The notes under the pieces are model-generated. The model searched no databases, had not been told where the DNA came from, and was given only the letters and a program-made list of their open reading frames with translations. Position numbers and translations under genes: made by a program. From Polynucleobacter sp. AP-Titi-500A-B4 (GTDB taxonomy: Bacteria; Pseudomonadota; Gammaproteobacteria; Burkholderiales; Burkholderiaceae), in assembly GCF_018688095.1 (NCBI RefSeq), contig NZ_CP061311.1:432861-496860 (forward strand): 64,000 bases of DNA. Direction: 5' to 3'. How positions within the stretch are numbered: position 1 is the stretch's first letter; each line of letters starts with the position of its first letter. Of this stretch, positions 1-7,675 are shown in pieces.

Positions 1-384
1 TCAACGGTAGATTTTAACCAGGCATCTGCTGGCACTTACGCTGGAGTTATGAGTGGAACTGGTGTCTTAGTAAAAGAAGGTGCCAGCACCTTAACTCTCT
101 CAGGTGCCAATACGTATAGTGGGGGTACCACAGTCTCCGCTGGAACCCTAGCTGGTAACACGACCAGCTTACAAGGAAATATTCTTAATAATTCAACGGT
201 AGATTTTAACCAGGCATCTGCTGGCACTTACGCTGGAGTTATGAGTGGAACTGGTGTCTTAGTAAAAGAAGGTGCCAGCACCTTAACTCTCTCAGGTGCC
301 AATACGTATAGTGGGGGTACAACTGTCTCTACTGGTGCTTTAATTGGTGATACCACTAGCTTACAGGGTAATATCATCAATAAC
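1..384 (+). repeat. Tandem 192-bp coding repeat in autotransporter passenger
   Basis: Bases 1-128 are identical to 193-320; the remainder of each 192-bp unit (64 codons) has diverged. A degenerate third unit begins at 385. The array probably continues upstream of the window. Each unit encodes one beta-strand repeat of the passenger. Confidence 0.9.
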
Positions 385-1866
385 GCAGCCCTACAGTTTA
401 ATCAAGGCACAAGCGGCTCATATTCGGGTGTTATGAGTGGAACTGGCACAGTAGATATTCTGGGATCTGGTGCTGTGACACTCTCAGGAGCAAATACTTA
501 TTCAGGTCAAACAACTATCAGCAGTGGTAGCACATTGGCTTTGGCTAATTCAGGCTCAATTGCCAACTCAGGTTTGGTTACGAATAACGGCACATTTGAT
601 ATTCAGCAAAAGACCGTTAACACTAATCTGGGTGGTAGCTACGCTCAATCAAGCTCGGGCACATTAAAGATGGGTCTGACAACTGCCAATGCCGAAAAGC
701 TAATCGTAACTGGTACAACCAGCTTAGCAGGGGGTTTATATGTCAATGCCGCTCCTGGCCATTACAACGCAGGTCGTTATACCTTGATTAACTCAACAGG
801 CAGTTTATCGGGAACTTTTTCAAGCTTTACTAATGATTTTGACACTGCGCTATCCAAGTATCGCTTGAGCTACGATTACACAGGTAAGGAAGTCTATCTC
901 GAGATTGATTCTCCTTTTACTGAGGTTGATACTGCCAATACAGTTCAGTCAGTTCAGATCAGTGCAGCTGGTTTGGCTAATATCTACAATCAACAAGTTG
1001 CTGCCTATCAAGCGGCCTTAACTTATGATTGCCGTATTTACGATAAGAATAATATTTGCGTTAGTGTTGGTGGCCGCTATACCTATGCAGGCCCATCACC
1101 ATCAGCCAACCAGCAAGCTGGCTTGGTAGTTATTGGTTATAAGCCGTCACAAAATTTCCGTTTTGGTGCTTTTGCTGACCAGTCGATTAACATCGGCACT
1201 CCTTCGGGATTTAGTCAGAGCAAAACAAGCCCTATGTGGGGACTATTTGCCAAATGGCATATGAATTCCGATGAAACAGGATTGGGTATACAGGCCTCCG
1301 GTGTGAGCTCGGCAAGCACATTGAATATTACTCGCCAACAGCTTTCCAATACTGAGGCGGGCTCTGGATCAACCCAATTCAATGGGCAGGGCTATCAATT
1401 AACGACAAATTATCATCAACCCGTCACAGATTCTGTTTCACTTGTACCCTATATTGGTCTTCGTTACACCCGTGTAAATACTGGAGCATATTCGGAAAAT
1501 AGTAACGCTAGTGTTACGCTACCGCTTTCATATGGAGCGATGGCGCAAAATACGTTCTCTGCAATTGGTGGCCTCGGATTTAAGGTTGGATTGACAGAGA
1601 ATTTAACTGGCACTGCCTCGATCGGTATTCAACAGAACCTAAAATACTCAATGTCGAATTACCAGGTGACAAGCGCTATTGTTGGGCTCGAAAGTTTAAG
1701 TGTTGCCATGCCAGGTAATGTGAATTCAATGGCAACGGCTACTGCTGGATTGATGTATGACATTAACAAGAGAGAACGCTTGGGGCTCAATATCTTGTGG
1801 CAACAGCAACCATTCATTGCCACAAACACGACTACGGCACTGGCGACCTATACAGTTGGCTTCTAG
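1..1866 (+). CDS. Autotransporter, C-terminal part (5' end outside window)
   Basis: The reading frame is open from base 1, so this is the last 621 residues of a longer surface protein. The first ~190 residues are autotransporter-associated beta-strand repeats of the passenger domain, with the typical core TLSGANTYSGGTT seen twice and a looser third copy. A linker follows (residues ~190-310). The last ~270 residues form an outer-membrane beta-barrel with alternating hydrophobic/aromatic strands and a terminal Phe (TYTVGF), the usual C-terminal signal for BAM insertion. By family knowledge the barrel carries the repeat-rich passenger across the outer membrane; passenger function cannot be read here. 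The gene converges on the NlpC/P60 gene with only 5 bp between stops. The first two repeats are nearly identical in DNA, which indicates recent duplication or active length change. Confidence 0.9.
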   Translation, partial: STVDFNQASAGTYAGVMSGTGVLVKEGASTLTLSGANTYSGGTTVSAGTLAGNTTSLQGNILNNSTVDFNQASAGTYAGVMSGTGVLVKEGASTLTLSGANTYSGGTTVSTGALIGDTTSLQGNIINNAALQFNQGTSGSYSGVMSGTGTVDILGSGAVTLSGANTYSGQTTISSGSTLALANSGSIANSGLVTNNGTFDIQQKTVNTNLGGSYAQSSSGTLKMGLTTANAEKLIVTGTTSLAGGLYVNAAPGHYNAGRYTLINSTGSLSGTFSSFTNDFDTALSKYRLSYDYTGKEVYLEIDSPFTEVDTANTVQSVQISAAGLANIYNQQVAAYQAALTYDCRIYDKNNICVSVGGRYTYAGPSPSANQQAGLVVIGYKPSQNFRFGAFADQSINIGTPSGFSQSKTSPMWGLFAKWHMNSDETGLGIQASGVSSASTLNITRQQLSNTEAGSGSTQFNGQGYQLTTNYHQPVTDSVSLVPYIGLRYTRVNTGAYSENSNASVTLPLSYGAMAQNTFSAIGGLGFKVGLTENLTGTASIGIQQNLKYSMSNYQVTSAIVGLESLSVAMPGNVNSMATATAGLMYDINKRERLGLNILWQQQPFIATNTTTALATYTVGF

Positions 1867-1871
1867 ATTTA

Positions 1872-2402
1872 CTAAGGTGCTATTCGCCTTGCCTCAGTAA
1901 ATTTTGCCGCCCAATAGGGTGAGGTAATGTAATCAAGACGTACAGTGCCGCCTGCGCTGGGTGCATGAACAAATCTTCCTTGGCCCACATAGATGCCAGC
2001 ATGTGAATATTTTTCACCAGTAGTGTTGAAGAAAACTAGATCACCTGGAGCCGGCGGCTGATTCTCAACGCTTCTTCCTTGGGTACTCATTAGTTGAATA
2101 GTGCGAGGTAATTTAATACCAGCAGCCTTGTTGTACACATAGACAATGAGACCACTACAATCAAAGCCACCTTTGGGGGTGTTACCGCCATAACGATACG
2201 GAACATCCACTAAGCCAAGCGCTGCAATTGAAATATCTTCCGTACCAACGCTGGTGTCCTGTTTGAACTGAGCTACCTTTGCTTGGTTGGACTTACTTCC
2301 AAATGTACTGCATCCCGATATCGCCAGAATCGTACAAATAAAAATGCCGCACCCCAGAAGAGTGCGGCATGAGAGGGTTTGCTTAGAGAGCGTCAGCAGC
2401 AT
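1872..2402 (-). CDS. NlpC/P60 family lipoprotein (C40 peptidase)
   Basis: Probable cell-wall hydrolase cleaving peptide stems of peptidoglycan, anchored in an envelope membrane. The NlpC/P60 domain covers about residues 55-175. The catalytic Cys lies in GGFDCSGLI, the His in YSHAGIYVG, and a second polar His in FVHAPS. The N-terminus has a hydrophobic stretch ending in a lipobox (ISGC, Cys31 with this start). A longer frame begins at 2435, deep inside phoH. I prefer ATG at 2402, which overlaps the phoH end by 20 bp and gives a normal lipoprotein signal (K7, then a hydrophobic core). Oddly, the phoH terminator hairpin (2339-2370) lies within the signal-peptide codons. The enzyme family is sure; the start is moderately sure. 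Confidence 0.85.
   Translation of the reverse strand: MLLTLSKQTLSCRTLLGCGIFICTILAISGCSTFGSKSNQAKVAQFKQDTSVGTEDISIAALGLVDVPYRYGGNTPKGGFDCSGLIVYVYNKAAGIKLPRTIQLMSTQGRSVENQPPAPGDLVFFNTTGEKYSHAGIYVGQGRFVHAPSAGGTVRLDYITSPYWAAKFTEARRIAP
2339..2370 (-). terminator. Rho-independent terminator of phoH, inside nlpC signal-peptide codons
   Basis: On the minus strand a perfect 9-bp stem (ATGCCGCAC/GTGCGGCAT, 2344-2352 with 2362-2370) and a 9-nt loop are followed directly by five T. It sits 13 nt after the phoH stop but within the reading frame of the next gene. Confidence 0.8.
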
Positions 2403-4029
2403 GGTCCGCAAGACGTGAGCGCTCGCCACGCGCAAGAGTCACATGGCCGCCATGACGCCAACCTTTAAAGCGGTCCACGACATAAGTGAGGCCAGATGAC
2501 CCTTCGGTTAAGTAAGGGGTATCAATCTGCGCAATATTGCCTAAGCAAACAATTTTGGTTCCTGGGCCCGCACGGGTCACCAGAGTTTTCATTTGCTTTG
2601 GAGTTAAGTTTTGCGCTTCATCAATAATCACAAACTTACTGACAAAGGTTCTGCCCCGCATAAAGTTCATGCTCTTAACTTTGATGCGTGAGCGAATGAG
2701 TTCTTGAGTAGCGGCACGACCCCATTCACCAGCATCATCATTACGTTGGAGTACTTCAAGGTTGTCATCAAAAGCCCCCATCCAGGGTTGCATTTTTTCT
2801 TCTTCGGTGCCTGGCAAGAAACCAATATCTTCACCCACGGGAACAGTGGCACGAGTAATAATGATCTCGTTATAACGTTTGCTATCTAATACTTGCTCAA
2901 GGCCAGCTGCTAGGGCTAACAGGGTTTTACCGGTACCAGCTTGCCCCAGGAGGGTTACAAAGTCCACATCAGGGTTCATCAGCAAGTTCATTGCGAAGTT
3001 CTGCTCACGATTACGGGCGGTGACGCTCCAGACATTATTCTTTTGGTGAGAGAAGTCGCGCAAGGTTTGTAGAAGAGCAGTCTTGCCATTGATCTCTCGA
3101 ACGTGGGCGTAGAAAGGGGTAGAGCCATCTGGGTTTTCTTGATAAACAAACTGGTTGACCAGCATGCTTGGCACAGAAGGGCCGGTCACTCGATAGAACA
3201 TGGTGCCAGATTTAGAGTCAGCCCAGCTTTCCATATCTTTGCCATGCTTTGGCCAAAAGTCTGCTGGCAGTGACATCACGCCTGAATACATCAAGTCACG
3301 ATCTTCTAATACCTGGTCGTTGAAATAATCTTCAGCAGGCAAGCCTAAGGCGCGTGCCTTAATACGCATGTTGATATCTTTGGATACCAATACAACTTCT
3401 TGACCGTTGCGAGTTTTTTGTAACTCACTCACTACAGCCAAAATCATGTTATCGCCTTTGCCTTCAGGAAGGCCTTCTGGCAATGCTTGCGTTGAGAGCT
3501 TGGTCTGGAAATACAGACGACCAGAAACATCTTGGTTGCCAAGTTTATTGAGAGGAATGCCATCATCCAAGGTGCCACTAGTACCAGCAACCAACTGATC
3601 AAGGGATCGGCTGACCGTACGGGCATTGCGCGCTACCTCAGTCATACCCTTCTTGTGATTGTCTAATTCCTCAAGAGTGGTCATTGGTAAGAAAAGATCA
3701 TGTTCTGAGAAGCGGAACAAGGAGCTTGGATCATGCATCAACACATTGGTGTCCAGCACAAACAAACTTGGAGGCCCAGTGCGAATCACGCGTTTTGGTT
3801 TTTCTGGTGTAGCGGCTTTGTTGTCATTACGTGCTGAGCTACGATCCGCTTTAATTTTTTCAAGAGCCACTTCTGCTGCAGATAAATCCTCTTCTGCATC
3901 GTTCGCCCAATCAGAACTTTCTACCACCACTGGTTTTGCTGGCGCGGGACGCTTCTTTAAGTCGGGGGTATCTTTCCGACTAAGCTTCACTTGATCAGCA
4001 ATTTGAGTTGGGATGGGTGGCAATGGCAT
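2383..4029 (-). CDS. phoH: PhoH family ATPase with N-terminal PIN domain (PhoH2 type)
   Basis: A two-domain protein of 548 residues. It has a PIN ribonuclease-like domain (about 95-245, beginning FVLDTNVLMHDP with its acidic residue, and a second acidic patch near VSKDINMRIKA) and a C-terminal PhoH P-loop ATPase (about 340-545; Walker A GQAGTGKT, Walker B VIIDEAQN). Family knowledge links PIN-PhoH proteins to RNA helicase/nuclease activity; the physiological target is not visible. The longest frame starts at 4059, but ATG at 4029 has a strong Shine-Dalgarno (AGGAGAG, 5 nt upstream). The extra ten residues fall in a terminator-like hairpin of the leader. The gene has its own promoter candidate and a structured leader (4030-4215). 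Confidence 0.9.
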   Translation of the reverse strand: MPLPPIPTQIADQVKLSRKDTPDLKKRPAPAKPVVVESSDWANDAEEDLSAAEVALEKIKADRSSARNDNKAATPEKPKRVIRTGPPSLFVLDTNVLMHDPSSLFRFSEHDLFLPMTTLEELDNHKKGMTEVARNARTVSRSLDQLVAGTSGTLDDGIPLNKLGNQDVSGRLYFQTKLSTQALPEGLPEGKGDNMILAVVSELQKTRNGQEVVLVSKDINMRIKARALGLPAEDYFNDQVLEDRDLMYSGVMSLPADFWPKHGKDMESWADSKSGTMFYRVTGPSVPSMLVNQFVYQENPDGSTPFYAHVREINGKTALLQTLRDFSHQKNNVWSVTARNREQNFAMNLLMNPDVDFVTLLGQAGTGKTLLALAAGLEQVLDSKRYNEIIITRATVPVGEDIGFLPGTEEEKMQPWMGAFDDNLEVLQRNDDAGEWGRAATQELIRSRIKVKSMNFMRGRTFVSKFVIIDEAQNLTPKQMKTLVTRAGPGTKIVCLGNIAQIDTPYLTEGSSGLTYVVDRFKGWRHGGHVTLARGERSRLADHAADAL

Positions 4030-4046
4030 GCAGACTCTCCTAAAAG

Positions 4047-4078
4047 AAAAAACCGCCAAGCGGAGTGCATTGACGGTT
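4047..4078 (-). terminator. Terminator-like hairpin just upstream of phoH start
   Basis: Minus strand: AACCGTCAA and TTGGCGGTT pair around a 10-nt loop (one G-U-type mismatch position) and are followed by six T. It lies 18 nt before the phoH start codon, so it could act as an attenuator or as the end of a leader RNA. Confidence 0.6.
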
Positions 4079-4106
4079 TATTACGAAACTGGTTACAAGA
4101 ACTTCT

Positions 4107-4203
4107 AAAAAACGGAGGGGGTTACTCCCCGAACCTGCTATGAGATAGTCAGGCTTCTGATTCAAACGGATTGTCAGACTTTCCCGTCGTTTACGGTGCA
4201 TAT
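4107..4203 (-). ncRNA. Candidate structured leader or small RNA upstream of phoH
   Basis: Read on the minus strand from a promoter at 4210-4237, the transcript contains four successive hairpins: CCGT/ACGG (4184-4196), TCTGA/TCAGA (4156-4178), CCTG-A-CTAT/ATAG-CAGG (4134-4153), and a G/C hairpin (4113-4131) followed by six T (4107-4112), which is a normal terminator. The expected product is about 95 nt, or about 155 nt if read through to the second hairpin at 4047-4078. There is no open reading frame of note. I do not recognise a named riboswitch or 6S/tmRNA consensus. It could be a free-standing sRNA or an attenuator for phoH. Confidence 0.5.
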
Positions 4204-4209
4204 GACTTC

Positions 4210-4237
4210 ACTTTACCCCAAATTTTGGGGTTTGCAA
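4210..4237 (-). promoter_or_regulatory. Promoter with palindromic spacer, for phoH leader
   Basis: Minus strand: -35 TTGCAA (4232-4237), 16-nt spacer, -10 TAAAGT (4210-4215). Nearly the whole spacer is a perfect palindrome of CCCCAAA / TTTGGGG arms around one base (4216-4230), which could be an operator or a bcp-end hairpin. No T-run follows, so a terminator is less likely. Confidence 0.5.
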
Positions 4238-4264
4238 GCACCCTAGAACAAATTGTTGTAAAAA

Positions 4265-4732
4265 TTATTTAGCGGCTTTAGCGGCCTGTAATACCTCTGT
4301 CACATGGCCTGGAACCTTGAGACCACGCCACTCTTGAACTAGCTTGCCAGAGGAGTCAAAGAGGAAGGTGCTACGCTCGATACCGCGAACCTGTTTACCG
4401 TACATATTCTTCATCTTAATGACGCCAAAAAGTTGGCAGAGCTTTTCTTCGGTATCGGCGACGAGCTCAAACGGCAGGTCTAATTTGCTACGGAAATTGT
4501 CATGAGACTTCAGACTATCGCGTGATACGCCAACGATCAAGGTATTGGCTTTGGTAAATGCCTCAATATTGTCACGAAATTCGCCTGACTCAGCAGTGCA
4601 ACCAGGAGTCATATCTTTAGGATAAAAGTACAGCACCAATTTTTTCCCCTTAGCAGATGCTGGAGAAAAAGTCAGGCCTGAAGTCGCAGGAATAGCGCAT
4701 GCTGGGATAGGTTGGCCGATAGCTACTGTCAT
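4265..4732 (-). CDS. bcp: Thioredoxin-dependent peroxiredoxin, Bcp/PrxQ family
   Basis: Reduces hydrogen and organic peroxides in the cytoplasm, recycled by thioredoxin. The thioredoxin fold has the peroxidatic motif FYPKDMTPGCTAE; the Cys is near residue 47. In the classical PrxQ the resolving Cys sits five residues later; here that position is Gly (CTAESGEF). Resolution must use another Cys (for example KLCQLFGV) or an outside thiol. The longest frame starts at 4786 inside arnD; ATG at 4732 is chosen because AGGA stands seven bases upstream and the protein then starts like its family (155 residues). It lies downstream of arnD, same strand, 46 bp away, so it may be read from the arn operon. 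Confidence 0.9.
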   Translation of the reverse strand: MTVAIGQPIPACAIPATSGLTFSPASAKGKKLVLYFYPKDMTPGCTAESGEFRDNIEAFTKANTLIVGVSRDSLKSHDNFRSKLDLPFELVADTEEKLCQLFGVIKMKNMYGKQVRGIERSTFLFDSSGKLVQEWRGLKVPGHVTEVLQAAKAAK

Positions 4733-4778
4733 GATGATCCTTTGTTGTTTGTCTCTTGGTTTTACTGATTTAGTTATT

Positions 4779-5699
4779 TCATTCAATGTGCTGAATAATC
4801 ATTTCCCCACTACGGTTGGGTATTTCACCCCAAGTCAGTGGTAATACCGCTATTTTATCTAGTTGATTGGTGGCCTTCCAAGATTGGTGCAACTGGCCCA
4901 TGGTTACGAGATCATGGCCTTGATTTAGCCATCCAGCTAATAGCCGTTCAAATGCAGGTAGAAGTTTTTGCCCTTCTAGCTCTGCATGTAGCGTAAAGAC
5001 TTGGTCATTCGGATTGCTTTGGGTGATTGCCAGGAGTTTTTTGACCGCTCCAAATTCATCGTCACCATCAATCCCAATGAGTTCATCAAAAGTCGGCAGT
5101 GTGGTTGGGTACTGCACATGCTTTGCCTTACCTGTCGCAAGCGCTAAGCGATAGGGCAATAAGTTGGGTTCAGCTCTGCCATCAGATGAATATTCAATGC
5201 CCCATTGATCGAGTTGCTCAAAAGCAGCTTCATTCATTTGCCAACCTGCAGCACCATAAGTTAGTGGAGCATGACCAAAGATTTCGAGAAAGCGATCCCA
5301 GCTTTTTTGCATCATCGCCTTAGTCCATGCTGAATCTTGATTGCGAACAGCATCTTGCCAAGCAACGTGGTCCCAAGTATGAATGCCAGTTTCATGTCCA
5401 GCCTGATCAATCTCGCGCATTTCTGCCGCAGCCTTTTTGCCAATATCTGGTCCAGGAAGTAGAACGCCATACAAGAGTGTTTTGATGCCGTAGTGTTCAA
5501 CGACAGAAGTGCGACTCACTTTTTTTAGAAACCCCGGGCGAAAGACTCTTTTGAGAGCCCAGCCAGTGTGGTCAGGACCCAGGCTAAATAGGAAGGTGGC
5601 TTTTAAGCCAAAGCGCTTAAGGGTTCGAGCCAGATTAGGGACGCCTTCTTTAGTACCGCGTAAGGTATCAACATCAACCTTGAGAGCAATCTTAGCCAT
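4779..5699 (-). CDS. arnD: 4-deoxy-4-formamido-L-arabinose-phosphoundecaprenol deformylase
   Basis: Removes the formyl group from undecaprenyl-phosphate-L-Ara4FN, giving the L-Ara4N donor used to modify lipid A. NodB/polysaccharide-deacetylase fold of 306 residues. The opening KVDVDTLRGTKEGVPNL and the FSLGPDHTGWA segment match the ArnD signature, and GIHTWDHVAWQ carries the metal-binding His residues. It is the last of the consecutive minus-strand arn genes, 21 bp after the ArnA dehydrogenase gene. Confidence 0.93.
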   Translation of the reverse strand: MAKIALKVDVDTLRGTKEGVPNLARTLKRFGLKATFLFSLGPDHTGWALKRVFRPGFLKKVSRTSVVEHYGIKTLLYGVLLPGPDIGKKAAAEMREIDQAGHETGIHTWDHVAWQDAVRNQDSAWTKAMMQKSWDRFLEIFGHAPLTYGAAGWQMNEAAFEQLDQWGIEYSSDGRAEPNLLPYRLALATGKAKHVQYPTTLPTFDELIGIDGDDEFGAVKKLLAITQSNPNDQVFTLHAELEGQKLLPAFERLLAGWLNQGHDLVTMGQLHQSWKATNQLDKIAVLPLTWGEIPNRSGEMIIQHIE

Positions 5700-5720
5700 G
5701 AATCCTTGTAGTTACTCTGC

Positions 5721-6767
5721 TTATTCTTTATCAACTAAAGAGCGGGCTTTTTCAACGTCCTGACGGTAAGCCTCAAAAATATTCTTGAGAGCATCTGCCA
5801 TCGTTGTGGTTGGCTTCCAACCCAATTCACTCATGGTGTTATCAATTGCTGGCACCCGGTTTTGCACGTCTTGGTAACCTTCGCCGTAATAGGCACCAGA
5901 AGTCGTTTCCACAATCTTCACATCATTCGCTGTCTTAGCGTACTCAGGGATGCTACGAGCGATGTCGAGCATTTGATTGGCCAATTCACGAACAGAGTGA
6001 TTGTTCTTTGGGTTGCCGATGTTATAGATCTTGCCGTTAGCAATACCATCTTTATTGTCGATAATACGCATGAGGGCATCAATGCCGTCATCGATATAGG
6101 TGAAGGCGCGTTTTTGTGCACCGCCATCTACCAAGTTAATGGGTTCGCCGCGCACAATGTGACCTAGGAACTGCGTCACTACACGGGATGAGCCTTCTTT
6201 TGGCGTATAGATACTATCTAAGCCAGGTCCAATCCAGTTGAATGGGCGAAAGAGAGTAAAGCGCAATCCTTCCATGCCATAGCCCCAAATCACGCGATCC
6301 ATTAATTGCTTAGAGCAGGCATAGATCCAGCGCGGCTTGTTGATCGGACCATAAACCATATTGGATTGAGATGGATCAAATTCGCTGTCCTCGCACATGC
6401 CATAAACCTCGGAGGTTGATGGAAATACTAAATGCTTTTTGTATTTAACGGCGGAGCGAACGATGGGAAGATTGGCTTCGAAGTCGAGCTCAAATACTTT
6501 GAGCGGTTGTTGTACATAGGTTGCTGGTGTTGCGATCGCAACCAATGGCAAGATGACATCGCATTTGCGAATGTGATACTCAACCCATTCTTTATTGATG
6601 GTGATATCACCTTCAAAGAAATGCATACGAGGGTGCTTAATCAAATCACCTAATCGATCATTCTGCATATCCATCCCGTAGACATCCCAATCGGTTGTCT
6701 CCAGAATGCGTTTGGAAAGATGGTGACCAATAAAACCGTTTACACCAAGAATGAGTACTTTTTTCAT
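5721..6767 (-). CDS. arnA: UDP-glucuronic acid oxidative decarboxylase (ArnA dehydrogenase half)
   Basis: Extended SDR of 348 residues that oxidises and decarboxylates UDP-glucuronate to UDP-4-keto-pentose, the first committed step of L-Ara4N synthesis. Seen: NAD-binding GVNGFIGHHL at the N-terminus, the PSTSEVYG Ser/Glu segment, Tyr and Lys of YACSK, and PFNWIGP. These correspond to the C-terminal half of the two-domain E. coli ArnA. Here the half is a free-standing protein and its partner formyltransferase is the gene just before it, with a 38-bp gap. Confidence 0.92.
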   Translation of the reverse strand: MKKVLILGVNGFIGHHLSKRILETTDWDVYGMDMQNDRLGDLIKHPRMHFFEGDITINKEWVEYHIRKCDVILPLVAIATPATYVQQPLKVFELDFEANLPIVRSAVKYKKHLVFPSTSEVYGMCEDSEFDPSQSNMVYGPINKPRWIYACSKQLMDRVIWGYGMEGLRFTLFRPFNWIGPGLDSIYTPKEGSSRVVTQFLGHIVRGEPINLVDGGAQKRAFTYIDDGIDALMRIIDNKDGIANGKIYNIGNPKNNHSVRELANQMLDIARSIPEYAKTANDVKIVETTSGAYYGEGYQDVQNRVPAIDNTMSELGWKPTTTMADALKNIFEAYRQDVEKARSLVDKE

Positions 6768-6805
6768 CTTTACTGCCTCGTTTTAATCTAATTTGTATTT
6801 GATGC

Positions 6806-7675
6806 TTATTTGCTTGCTGGGAACCATTCCAAGACTTCAACTGCTTGGTGGTCACCGCAAATGCCGAATACCCGATTATCAACCACTTGGATACCCTGGA
6901 TGCCAAGATTCAGATTGGCGGGAAATGGACCTTTTAGGCTGGTTTTGGCGACGATCATAGTCTCGCCCTCATGATTGGTAAAGGCGCCCGGATATGGGGG
7001 TGCAACCGCTCTCACCAGGTCATGGACTTGTTGAGCTGTTTGACCCCAGTGAATCTGTCCATCAGCAGGCTTTCTGCCTCCAAAATAGCTGCCTTTTTGA
7101 AGATCATTGGGTTTGCGCGGCACCTTGCCCTGGATTAACTCGGGTAGCGCCTGGTTCATGACCTCTACCGCAGCACCACTGACTTTTCCAAAAACATCGG
7201 TAGCGGTTTCATCCGGGCCAATACTGACTGCGACTTGCCCAACAATATCACCTGCATCAGGTTTAACTTCCATAACATGCAAGGTGGCACCCGTTTCAGT
7301 TTCCCCATGCAAGATCGCCCAATTGACTGGCGCTCTTCCACGAAACTTAGGTAAGAGTGAGCCATGCATGTTGAGCGCAGCAATCTTGGAGCAAGCCAAG
7401 ATTTGTGCCGGAATCATATGGCGGTAATAGAAAGAGAAAATGTAATCTGGTGATAGTGCTGCAAGTTTCGGAGTTAAATCATTTAACTCGCTAGCGCTTG
7501 GCGTGATGAAGGAAATGCCTTTTGCTTGGCAGAGTTTGGCGACGCTGCCAAACCAGACATTCTCATTGGGATCATCTTCATGGGTTACTACAAGGTCAAC
7601 TTGAATACCAGCATTGAGCAAGGCTTTAAGGCAATTGACCCCAACATCGTGATATGCGAATACGACTGCGCGCAA
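6806..7675 (-). CDS. arnA: UDP-L-Ara4N formyltransferase (ArnA formyltransferase half)
   Basis: Transfers a formyl group from N10-formyl-tetrahydrofolate to UDP-L-Ara4N. The opening AVVFAYHDVG matches the ArnA N-terminal domain. Catalytic features of formyltransferases are present: the Asn/His pair in ALNMHGSLLP and the Asp in KPDAGDIVGQ. Length is 289 residues, about the size of the isolated domain. The start is TTG directly after the arnC stop (TAATTG), indicating translational coupling. A separate gene for this half differs from the fused enterobacterial ArnA. Confidence 0.92.
   Translation of the reverse strand: MRAVVFAYHDVGVNCLKALLNAGIQVDLVVTHEDDPNENVWFGSVAKLCQAKGISFITPSASELNDLTPKLAALSPDYIFSFYYRHMIPAQILACSKIAALNMHGSLLPKFRGRAPVNWAILHGETETGATLHVMEVKPDAGDIVGQVAVSIGPDETATDVFGKVSGAAVEVMNQALPELIQGKVPRKPNDLQKGSYFGGRKPADGQIHWGQTAQQVHDLVRAVAPPYPGAFTNHEGETMIVAKTSLKGPFPANLNLGIQGIQVVDNRVFGICGDHQAVEVLEWFPASK

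Noticed and set aside
1..384. Tandem repeat as a CRISPR or mobile element
   Set aside because: Units are 192 bp, in frame and encode autotransporter repeats; no spacer structure.
2403..2435. Longer NlpC/P60 N-terminus from 2435
   Set aside because: It lies inside phoH codons and would place extra polar residues before the lipoprotein signal; ATG 2402 fits better.
3659..3994. 111-codon plus-strand frame opposite phoH
   Set aside because: Antisense shadow of a well-conserved coding region; no domain and no ribosome site of note.
4060..4260. 6S RNA, tmRNA or a known riboswitch in the phoH leader
   Set aside because: No recognisable consensus for any of these; kept only as an unnamed structured RNA.
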